A stretch of DNA of 64,000 nt from Crocodylus rhombifer (taxonomy: Eukaryota; Chordata; Crocodylia; Crocodylidae), in assembly GCA_038503035.1 (NCBI GenBank), contig JAVSML010001070.1, positions 6,055 to 70,054 of the forward strand, written 5' to 3'. Made by a program: the position numbers and the translations under genes. The notes below the pieces were generated by a model. That model was not told the origin of the DNA. It saw nothing but the letters and a program-made list of their open reading frames with translations, and did not search any database. Of the stretch, positions 12,447 to 21,920 are shown piece after piece; the first letter of the stretch is position 1; every line of letters starts with the position of its first letter.

Positions 12447-13120
12447 ACAATGCTGTAGTGCATGCTCACCCAGAAGCAGCCCTTCAGGCAATCATCAGAG
12501 TCTTTACTAAGGCATACAAGAAAATGGGATTGACGCTTAACATTCAGAAGACTAAGGTCCTCCACCAACAAGTTCCTAGTGAACAGTCTCCAGCTCCAGT
12601 AATCCAGATCCATATTGAGACTCTGGAGAACATTAAATATTTCCCATACCTCAGAAGCCATCTCTCATGGAATGCTGACATCAGTGAAGAAATCCAACAT
12701 TGCCTGAAATGTGCAAGTGCCGCCTATGGACACCTGAAGAAATGGGTGTTTAAAGATCATGACACCAGATCCAAAACCAAGCTCATGGTTTATCAAGCAG
12801 TCATGATCCCCATGTTGCTATACAAAGATGAGACATAGACAACATACAGGAGACATCTAAAGTTGTTGGAGAATACTGCCTGTGGAAGTCCTTCAAATCC
12901 AGTGGGAAGACAGATACACCAATGTTAGTGTCTTCCTGCAAGCAAACACAAGTATTATTGAGGTGATGATCATCTGCCATCAATTTTACTGGGTTGGTCA
13001 TGTCATCTGGATGTTCAACTCCAGACTTCCAAAGCAAATTTTATTCTCCCAGCTCAGCCAAGGTGTATGTTCAACAGGAGGACAGAGAGAGTGCTTCAGG
13101 GATGCTTCAGGCCAACTTAA
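12447..13120 (+). pseudogene. RTE-like LINE reverse transcriptase, C-terminal fragment
   Basis: The translation follows the C-terminal half of a non-LTR reverse transcriptase, beginning just after the catalytic YADD-type box (HAHPEAALQ). It continues through LNIQKTKVL, a YLRSHLS block, the KLMVYQAVMIPMLLY thumb block (12780-12825) and a WVGHVIWMFNSRLPKQ-like tail near 12990-13035. A stop and a frame change at about 12838 break it. It shares these blocks with the long antisense element at 43600-47700 and the fragment at 35772-36785, so all three belong to one family. The 5' part of the element is missing. The RTE assignment is inferred from the full-length copy. Confidence 0.7.
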
Positions 13121-13970
13121 AAAATTGGAGTTTCAAGAAATTTGGGGTAAAATCTTGGTCTTATTGAAACCAATGACAAAAATTTCAGGACCAGAATTTA
13201 TTCAGACCTTTAACTTGTTACTCAGTCCAGGACTTTATATATACCTTAAGCCTAGGGTACAGTTTTTGGTTTCTAAAGTTTCATATTTAGTAGACAAGGA
13301 GAAAATATTTCTCTAGTGCAGCCAAAACTTGTTCTATTTTGCCCCAACAAATTTCTTAAATCCCATGAGAGGCCAGTTTCAGGTTCAAGTCCATCAGCCA
13401 AGAACCTGTCCCTTGCCAGCCCATATCTCTGGGCTAAGTTCACTATCCCAAGGCACAGCCCCTCTCTTTCTAATTCTCCAGCTTACCAATCTGGGCAGTC
13501 TTTCCCCGTTTCTATGGGTTTAAGTATTGCCACCTGAGGATGTTTGCAAGTCTTCCTCATCCTACTTAATTTCACTCTGGCTCCAGGCTGGTGGTCTGTC
13601 TGTAGTCCCATGCCTCCACAGTTTGCACAAGCTGCTTTGCTGTTGTGCTTTCCCCTCCTGAGAGCTATCTATCTGAAGCCTGTGCAGTCTTACCTTCCAG
13701 CCAGGCTCCTCCTGGCCAACATGAGACAATTTTGGGTCCCATGACCTGGCTTTTCCACATGTCAAACATGGAGGTGGCCATGTCTGCCTCAAATGTGGGC
13801 ATCCCCACTCTTTCTGCCATGCCTCAGGTCTTTCACCCCCCCAGTAAGTCTCTCAGCATGTGCAGGTCCAGCAAAGTTCTCTAGAGTATAACAGGGTCCA
13901 AGATCAGTGCCCTGTTACAAATACATACCTGTATAATCTTTCTCATGGTGTTTTAAAGAAAGAGTTTATT
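13121..13970. other. No gene recognised
   Basis: Moderately GC-rich from 13320 to 13900 with several stop-poor frames, none with a recognisable domain. It may be part of an unnamed repeat. Confidence 0.4.
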
Positions 13971-15505
13971 GTCATCTGCTTAATCATCTTTTTATATTGG
14001 TCATAGACAAATTCATTGATTTTTTTTCAATGGCTTTTATTAATCCCTCATCCACTGCAGCAGCATTTGTCTTTCGGCACAGACTCAAGAACTCTGAGCA
14101 CTGTATATGCCTCCTTCCATGGCGCACATGTTCGTTCATACTCCAGCTCCTCATTTGCTTCTGCATCTTCACTTTCTTTCACAGCAGATAAAGCAGTTGT
14201 TTTCAGCATGCTATCTTAATGTGGCATATTATTCTCTGATCTAGGGACTACATGTAGTTCATGATGCTTTTTGGGAGAAAGAGCACATGCATATGCTTCA
14301 GGCCTAATCCTTCTCAATTGTGGGCAGCACAATTATCAATCAGTAGAAACACATTTTTATTATGGCATGTCATTCTCCATTCAGATTGGAGCAGCCATTC
14401 TTGAAGCAATGTAATCATTATCCATGCCATGCATAAGCAAGGCAGGTGTTTCTTGCCTTTCATACACCAGGGGGTTTCAGAATTCCCCACCACTAGTGGC
14501 TGTAGTTTCTCACTATCACCAGAATTACAACAGAATAACACAGTGAGCTTTTCTTTGCTTTTCTTCCATAGTGATACATTTCTCTTTTAAGTGCCAGGGT
14601 CCTATCAGGGTGCAGGTTATAAAAAAAGTCCCATCTTGTCAGCATTGAATGCGTCCTTTGGAGTGTATTTGTCCACAATTGGCTTCTTACCAATTTTGTT
14701 CATTCACACCATCGACAGAATATGATTTGTCATGTACAAAAAAGAAAATAATACCGTGACAATGTTGAAATCTCTGGGGCCAACTATTAGAACACTGAAA
14801 CTTGATTCCTAGCTTCAATGCAGTTTTGTCTGCTTTCTCTGTAAGTAGCAGCCCAGATATTGGGATAATATTTGACCTCATATCACAAAACCACTCAAAC
14901 AGTTCTTATTCTAAATTCAAATTCTTTGCACCTCAGATTCTTCTCCTTGTCCCAGTTTTGTGACTTTCCATTGTCATCGTCTTTGTTGAATCTCCATTGC
15001 AGGAGAAGAAATACAATATACTTTCAGCAATTTCCATTTTGGATTTCACTTTCTTATCTACTTCATATAACACTTTGAACTTTGTCAAAATTGTTATACT
15101 CATTGTACTTCCATTTCTTTTCATCACTATGATGCTCACTTCTGCTGGACTCACATACTACTGAAAGGAACATACGATTCTGGCAATGTAAAATTACCGG
15201 GACATGACGGGGACTGTTGTTCTGTGAGACATACAAGGCCATGTGCTGAAAAAGAACACTATCTCTGCGAACTAACTATGCAGTGTTGTCTACAAAATTA
15301 CTGTACTTCAAAGTAAACAACAACAAAAAATCATAGGTTTATGGTTCAAAAGACCAAAACATGGCTTCAAATTTCAGAGTAGCCATATTTTAAATTATCC
15401 ATATCATAATGCATACAAAAATATCCTTTCAGCTGTGGAGTGACAACAGCTTTGAGGTAACCAACATTTTGAACTTTTCAATATAGAATTAATGGGGTTT
15501 TACTG
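13971..15505 (-). pseudogene. Tigger/pogo DNA transposon with decayed transposase
   Basis: On the minus strand the outer end is a terminal inverted repeat starting CAGTAAAACCCCATTAAT at 15505, flanked by the target TA (15506-15507). Inside, broken frames follow the pogo/Tigger order. First comes an N-terminal helix-turn-helix (KFKVLYEVDKKVKSK, about 15000-15130). Next is a CENP-B-type DNA-binding domain (KADKTALKLGIKFQCSN, about 14760-14870). Last is the DDE/D catalytic domain (NADKMGLFF near 14645, DRTLALK, LLIDNCAAHN near 14320, SLDQRII near 14240). The first Asp region sits in a different frame from its neighbours, so several frameshifts are present. The opposite inverted repeat near 13970 is not seen. 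The transposase would have cut and pasted its own element; this copy is dead. Confidence 0.85.
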
Positions 15506-15507
15506 TA

Positions 15508-16329
15508 ATAGTATTTTCTTTTACAAAAGTAATTGAGCTTTTACAGACATAGTTCAGATCTTTGCAGTGTTAGAAGCAGACCCTATAGAGACGGTTTATA
15601 AGAAGAGGGCAGGTGAGGCAAGGAAGGGTGCACAATAACATGTTATAAGTTCCATATAAAATGGATGAGATAGAAAAAGAATTTGGAGATACTTTAATAC
15701 CTGTATAAAAACATGTTTAGTCATAAGAGATTACTACAGTATTTAGCAGTCAAAATGTGGCATGCCAATTATGTTTAAATCATAGAACTAATTGGGAGTT
15801 TTCTGACCAGATATTCTTTCATTAGAAAATGTTGACATTTCTTGACCTTGAAACTGCCTGCAAAAGAGCCAATTTTGATGACTCCCAAATTGAGCACTGG
15901 TGGGGGGGGAGTCCTAAAATTGACTCATATTTATGTTTCAAATAAAAAGTTTTAGTTCCCAAAGTTAATCTGAATCTTAGTTCTTAAAAGTTAGCTACTT
16001 TATGCTAATTAAAGGTTAGAAAATAAATGTCATAATCAAAGCAAAATATTTAAAATTAATAAACAAAATAATCTCAATCTGAACTTTTGTTTGCCTTATT
16101 GATTTATGAACTTTTTTCAGGTTTTTTACTTTTATCTTGATTCTGGATTCTGATGGGGGGCAAACTCCAGGGCCCAGTCCCAGTACTGGTTTGCCATCTG
16201 TCTATGGGCAAATAAGCCCATCTCACTCACTTGCCATACCTTGTTGTTAAATAATTCAGATGTTAATTAGGCGGGAGGCTGCCCTTTGAGTGCCCTGATG
16301 TCAATGGGCCGTATTCACATGACTCCTAC
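15508..16329. other. No gene recognised; AT-rich
   Basis: AT-rich sequence with no open frame of note; a G run occurs at 15902-15909. Nothing supported. Confidence 0.5.
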
Positions 16330-17315
16330 CTCCCCTTGTCGTGTCCCATGCCTTGCAGATGATATACATTTTGCTATATCTCCGGCTTGAGGCAGGGCAA
16401 AGTCAGTACATGGTAAGGCCTCTAGCATAGTGCCTTGTTCATGCCTCACACGCTCCGCATCCCTCTCACAGGGGCCTCTAACACTCCACCCACTCTCACC
16501 AGGCCTCTCTCACTCTGCCCTGTCCTGGGCCACATTGAATGACCATGGAGGCCATCAGGCTTAACTCTCCACTCCTTGGCCAGCCCTGGCACAGCCTTTT
16601 GGGTCTCTCCCATGACCCTCATCTGAATGGTGGCTGAGCAGTTATCCAAAACCCTGGGCTGACTTCACCCCTAGCCCCTCACCAGGCCACTTTTCCCTTC
16701 CCTGGGCCAACACTGTGCCTCTATGCTGGATCCCAGGGTCTTACATCCCTGCAGGTTCAGGTGCCTCTCAGTAGGTGTGCCTCACCTCAACTCTGCCCTT
16801 TCACTAGGGCCTGGGGTCTTACTCCCCTTTGGGCTCAGGTGCTTTGCTGTAAGTGTGCCTGGCTCTAACTTCTAGGTCTTACAACCCTGTGGGCTCAGGT
16901 GCCCCTTAGTAGGTATGTCAGGCCCCACTCCTCCCATCAATCACCCACCAGATAGTGGGGGCTGGGGTTAAGGCATCCCTACCTGCTTTCACTTGGAAGG
17001 TAAGTGGCCTGGCATTTCCTGGGGACTCACTCACCACAGGGAGTCCCACCAGGACATCCTTCCCTGGCAGGGTGCAGTTTCCAGTCATGTCCAGCATCAG
17101 GAGCCTCGTGTCATCCCCATAGCTCCTTCCCTTACCTCCAAGATGTTCCATGAGCAGTAGCTCAGCCAGGTGATGTTACTCCCTCAATGACTGGCAGCAG
17201 ACTGCTACTCCACCCTGAGAGCTGGGCTCTAAAATGGCTGCCCTAATCAAGAAGCTGCTGCCTGCCTGCTTCCAGCCCTTAAAGTGACAGGCACCTGAAA
17301 AAGTCCTCTGTCACC
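16330..17315 (+). repeat. GC-rich dispersed repeat, copy 2
   Basis: Second full copy of the repeat at 9340-10475, same orientation. Here the interior (16730-16915) shows degenerate tandem units of about 65-80 bases built around GGGTCTTAC, a GGGCTCAGGTGCC-like string and GTGTGCCT. Copy 1 has fewer of these, so the tandem part varies between copies. A third piece lies at 40190-40370. The family is not identified; a non-autonomous transposon or an LTR are both possible. Confidence 0.65.
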
Positions 17316-18655
17316 TGGCTGAAAAAAACATTCAAAATTCTGAAAACTCTCACAGGAACAAAAAACTATTTCTTACCTACTGAAGTCTTTCAGAACTGTC
17401 AGTCAGGCATAACAAATGTAGGACACTCTTGGTTGGTTGGAATTTTTAAACAGTTTAAATGCCCTTATGATTTTTCCCTTTTCTTTTATCTGTAAACCCA
17501 AAGGCAGAAAGTAAAAATAAAAGTTAAATGACAGGAAATAAAAATAAAACGAAATGAAACCAATATGATTTCTTTAGCCTATCAAATGTGTCCATGTCCT
17601 ACAGCTATATTGGCTTAAAAGATAGAGGAGAAAGGTTTCCATCAGAATCACTGATGGCTACAAGAGAGGAAAAGCCATATCAAAGAGATCCTGGAGGATA
17701 TACATTTAAGCCTAAGCAGCCGGAATTGTAACAGTGTATGATGGAATATTTGACACATATACTTCCTTTGTGATAGCTACTGAGTATCAAACAGAAAATG
17801 TGGAGTCTCTTTCAAGATAATATGAGCAAAGTTAGCAGTAAAGTCTTGTACAATAATACAGAGCTGCAAGATTCATGTATGACCCCAGAAGGGTGAAAGT
17901 ATGTTTCAGTCATTTAAAAAATCACAGTTAGTAACTAGACTTTTTTTTCTGGCTTGAGGAACAAAGTCAGAATGTAGGCTACTGTCAGGAAAAATGAACT
18001 GCTTTGTAAAGTGAAGGATTTCAAATTCTCCAGATGCTAACTCAGAAATTCAGCTGAAAAGGAACATTTTTCTTCTACTCCAGTGGATCTTCCTTGAGGC
18101 AAAAGCTGAGGCCACTTTACATTATCTTGCAAAGCTGAAAGTTAAATATCATAAGAAAAGCTATTTACTCTGGGGCCTTGCTTCAGCAGACAAATTGCTG
18201 AATTGTTTGAATAAGGATAAGAATTCAGAGAACTCTAATATTGAATAATAATAAGAAAAATCCATTTATAACTTTGATCTATGACAATGCATGAACTACT
18301 TTATAGAAAACTCAGAGAGAGACCTCTAGGGACTAGGAGCCTGACTGTGCACTGCTTTGCACTTTGTGTAATTTATATCTGTGTAGAAAGGATGTTAGAT
18401 GCTGATTTGTATTAATGTTACACAGAAGTGAATGACTACACCAATGGAATGGGAAATGTGTGCCCATTTGAAACTCCTGATGCCAGTGGGAAAAAAGCAC
18501 AAATCTTCAACAATAGTGGACCATGAGTGAATATTAATGTGCATCAGCTGATTACAGGATAATAATATGATAAAATAAATTGTATTGATAGCTTTTGCCT
18601 GGAGTGATGGCTCAGGCAAAATAGCTTCATGAAAAGCAGTCCCTTTTTAAAACAG
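17316..18655. other. No gene recognised; AT-rich
   Basis: Unique-looking AT-rich DNA. The stretch 18335-18480 contains TGCACTGCTTTGCACTTTGTG, split by words common in old amniote repeats, but I cannot name it. Confidence 0.45.
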
Positions 18656-18965
18656 TGGATGCATCTACATGTGCTATTAATGCACCTGAATAAACTCTGG
18701 TGTAGTTTGTACCAGAGTTTATTGCTCCCAGGAGCAACATTTACATGTGTGCCTGGGACTGCAGGATGTTGAGCCAGGGTGGAGCAACCTCACCTGTCAG
18801 GGGACCCACAGGGATCAGCCTGTGAACCCAGAGCTGCTCTGCCCTGGCTCAATGGGAAGCAGGGGGCTGGCTGGGGCATGAAGGTGCTATAGTGTGGGGC
18901 TAGCAGCAGAGGGTGGGAGAACTCATCTGCCCCTGCTAGCCAAGCTTCTAGTGACAAATCACAGC
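18656..18965 (+). mobile_element. Partial element of the TCTACACATG-end family
   Basis: The left end GGATGCATCTACATGTGC resembles the end at 59457 (GGGAGCATCTACACATGC). Both continue into a TAAACTCTGG or AGTAAACACTCC block and then TCCCAGG. A hairpin at 18689-18723 pairs AATAAACTCTGGT with ACCAGAGTTTATT around a 9-base loop. The right terminus is not found before CR1 sequence begins near 18970, so the copy is probably truncated. Confidence 0.45.
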
Positions 18966-18969
18966 TAGG

Positions 18970-20043
18970 AAAGTGAAGGGTCAGGGCAGGGATAGATGGG
19001 ATGCACCTGAAGGAATTGACTGAGGTAATTTTGGAGCCAATGGCTATCCTTTTTGAGAACTCATGGAAGTCAAGTGACTGGAAAAGGGCATATATAGTGC
19101 TCATCTTCAGGAAAGGGAAGAAGGAGTTATCTTGAGAATTACAGACCAGTCAGCCTGATCTTGCTACCTGGGAAGATCATGGAACAGGCCTTCAAGGAAT
19201 CTTCTGTGAAGAACCTAGAGGAGAACAAGATGATCGGCAACAGCCAGCATGGATTCACCAAGAGCAAGTCACGCCTAATTTCTTGATTTCCTTCTCTGAT
19301 AAAATGACAGGCTTTGTAGATAAGGGGAGAGCAGTGGAAGTGGTATCTTTTAGTAAGGTTTTTGATACTACCCCCCACAACATTCTCATTGACAAGCTAA
19401 GGAAATAAAGATTAGATGAAAGTATTGTAAGGTAGTTACATAATCTGGATGATATGCACACTTAGCAATTGCAGATGGTACCAAGTTGGGTGGAATTGCA
19501 GACAGTTCAGAGGGCAGTGCTGGAATCCAGAATGACCTGGGTAGGCTGAAAAAACATTTCACAGTCAACTCAATGAGATTCAACAAGTACAAGGGCAATG
19601 TCCTTTACTTGGAACAGAATAGACTGGGGAATGACTGGCTTGGTTGCAGTAATGCCAAGAAGGACATGGGGGTTACCATAAGCTGAGTATAAGCCAACAG
19701 TGCACTCTTGTTGCATCCTGGGTTGTATTAACAGGACTGTCACTTGCAATTCAAGGGAAGTGATTCTTCTGTTCTATTCAGCACTGGCAAGGTCTTGCTT
19801 GGAGTACTGTGTTCAGTTTTGCGCCCCACACTTCAAGAAAGACACAGGCAGTTTGGACAGGGTCCAGCACAGAGCAAAAAAAATTATTAGGGGCCTGAAA
19901 GGCAAGACTTGTGAGGAAAGACTGAACAAACTAGGGTTGTTTGACCGGGAGAAGAGAAGACTGAGGGAGATTTAGTAGTCTTCAAATCCCTGAAGGAAGA
20001 TTATAGGGATGATGAAGATGGGCTTTTCTCTGTGGCTGTAGGA
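18970..20043 (+). pseudogene. CR1 LINE, reverse transcriptase part (CR1-A)
   Basis: The broken frames follow the CR1 ORF2 reverse transcriptase: LHLKELTEVILEPMA (about 18995), the NYRPVSL-type block (about 19135-19160), the block before the palm (19230-19380), a jump at about 19440 to the ADGTKLGG block, and the C-terminal thumb in one open frame (19700-19975; YSALARSCLEYCVQFCAPHF, then EKRRLREI). An internal deletion removes sequence between the palm motifs. Stops and frameshifts are frequent, so it is an old copy. CR1 elements copy themselves by target-primed reverse transcription and are usually 5' truncated, as here. The rest of this element resumes at 21843 and again at about 24026 after two insertions. 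Confidence 0.85.
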
Positions 20044-20380
20044 CAGTGGTGGGCAGGCCACATTTGGACCTGCAGGCCACATAGGGAATTTTGGTGAGCT
20101 GTCATGGGCCAAGTCAGCATTCTTCCCCCTCCCACCAGCAGCTCACCAAAACTCACTAAGTGGCTCCATTGCATCCGCCTGGCCAGGAGCCCTGCCTGGG
20201 AAGATTCCAGATAGTCTCCATGGAGACCCCAGGATCTCAGGGTGGGTCGTAGGCTTGCCCCTGCCCACAGAACCAGTGCTTGTTACAGGGGCATGCAGGC
20301 AGTGGATCATGGCTTAACTCTGTGCTTGGATAGGATGGGGCCAGGGCTGGGATCTGGAAGAATGGCATCTGGAAGTAGGA

Positions 20381-20390
20381 NNNNNNNNNN
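20381..20390. other. Assembly gap (10 N)
   Basis: Ten undetermined bases inside the hAT element. The true length may differ from ten. Confidence 1.
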
Positions 20391-20683
20391 ACCACAACTT
20401 CTTCCATTTGGTAACAGGCAATTTTTTGATACACAGTGATAGCAGATAAGAGTAATGCAGGCAAAACAAACAAAATACTGCCCACCCCCCCACACAGTTC
20501 TACTGATCTACCATTTCCTAAGACTTCATAAGGAGAAAAGTCTGGCTAGTATGTGTGCCACCACCCTGTGGTTTTTTTTGCTTGAATGTCAGCAGTCGTG
20601 AAGGTCAAGGGCTGATACCCACTCCTCTTGACCGGGTGGGAGAGACAGACTGGTGGTGCACCCTCTGCTAGTGGTGGCCTCAG

Positions 20684-21609
20684 TAGGGCTGAGCGAAATG
20701 TCTCCAAGTGTTTCATTTTGAAGTTGTTTTGACATGTTTTGAGATAGAAACAGTGAAATCAAAATAAAACAAAAAGCATCAAAACAGCTTGAAATGAAAT
20801 GAGGGCACTCAAAATATTTCAAAACTCACTAAATGTTTTGAGTTTTGAAGCAGCCTAGTGGTGGGAGGCAGGGGAGAGCCAGGGCTGTGCTCCAAGTGGC
20901 TCTGCAGCCCCATGTAGCTCAACCTGGTAGGGATTGCAGCCCTGGCTCTGCCCACCTCCTGCCACCAGGCGACACTCTGATCGGCTCTGCCAGCCCCACG
21001 GAAAGCAGCCTGGCAGCAGAAGGCAGGGAGAGTTGGGGCTGTGCTCTGCCTCCCACCACTGGGCTGAGCTCCATGGAGCTGGTGGAGCCACTCAGAGCAC
21101 AACCAGGGGTGGGAGGCGGGCAGAGCTAGGGCTGCACTCTTCTTCCTGCCACCAGGCTGAGCTCCATGGAGCCTGGTCCTTGGTGTGGGCTGCACCCAGC
21201 GCTGGTCCCAGACAGGAGCGGCAGCCTCCTGTCATCTGGCACAGATCCAGGGGCCTGTACCCTAGGGAGGAGTCTGGCACAGCCCTGCAGCCCTCCCAGG
21301 GATGTGAGCCCCTGGATCTGCACCGGATGACAGGAGGCTGTCCCTGCTGCCTGCGGCCAGCAGAAGGGGCTGCCATCCCAGCATTTTGCATCTGAATCAG
21401 GCAACAATGACAATGTTTTAGGCATTTTCATGATTCTCCATTATAAGCTACGGGTGAAACGTCAAAAGGAGTTGAAACAGCAAAACAGTTTTGACGAAAC
21501 GAAACAGGACAATGCTTTGAAATTAAATGAAACAACAAAACAAAACACTGTCCCTTCAAGATGGTGAAATGGACATTGACACAAAATGATAGTGTTTCAC
21601 ACAGACCTA
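20684..21609. mobile_element. Non-autonomous hAT-type element with 8-base target duplication
   Basis: Terminal inverted repeats are TAGGGCTGAGCGAAATG on the left and, in reverse complement, TAGGTCTGTGTGAAACA on the right. The flanks are GGCCTCAG (20676-20683) and AGCCTCAG (21610-21617), an 8-base duplication with 7 matches, as expected for hAT. The ends are AT-rich with GAAACAAAAC-like runs; the core (20850-21380) is GC-rich. The core includes an inverted repeat of about 50-base arms at 21217-21345. It has no coding domain and lies inside the older hAT element at 20044-21834. Confidence 0.75.
21217..21345. repeat. Inverted repeat (hairpin) in hAT core
   Basis: The left arm reads CAGCCTCCTGTCATC then GATCCAGGGGC and CCCTAGGGAGG. 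The right arm returns as CCCTCCCAGGG, GCCCCTGGATC and GATGACAGGAGGCTG. The loop is about 20 bases. Such arms are common in fold-back MITEs. Confidence 0.75.
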
Positions 21610-21842
21610 AGCCTCAGGATTCCCCCCTGCTGCTCTGAAAATCCCTCCTTTTGTATTCTTTTTCTCCTGATGACTCTTCATTTTAAGGTCATTATGGCAG
21701 GAATGACCACATGCACCACAGCCCAGGCTGCCACCTGCACCTGAGTTGACTTGGACCAAGGAACCCACCACAGGCTGGACAAAATCCCTCAGTGGGCTGG
21801 TTCTGACCTGTAGGTCATATTTTTCCTACCTCTATTTTAAGT

Positions 21843-21920
21843 GAATAGGACTAGGAGCAATTGCCTCAAGCTGCAGTAAGACAAATTTAGGTTGGAGATG
21901 AGGAGAAATTTTGGCTGCTT
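21843..21920 (+). mobile_element. CR1-A, middle fragment
   Basis: TAGGACTAGGAGCAA, then CTCAAGCTGCAGTAAG and TTTAGGTTGGAGATGAGGAG are the standard CR1 sequence just downstream of the CTCTGTGGCT block that ends at 20043. It joins the hAT insertion to the fold-back insertion. Confidence 0.75.

Larger units (their letters stand above)
20044..21834. mobile_element. Non-autonomous hAT transposon inserted in CR1-A
   Basis: The left end is CAGTGGTGGGCAGGCCACAT. The right end, in reverse complement, is TAGAGGTAGGAAAAATATGACC. After both ends come matching blocks (ACCTGCAGG with ACCTACAGG; AGGGAATTTTG with AGGGATTTTG). It separates two parts of CR1-A that should be adjacent (CTCTGTGGCTGTAG before, TAGGACTAGGAGCAA after). 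The expected 8-base target duplication is not clear. No transposase is seen, so it needs an enzyme in trans. A second MITE sits inside it at 20684-21609, and an assembly gap at 20381-20390. Inner parts (20595-20683 and 21618-21690) resemble 40420-40620. Confidence 0.65.
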
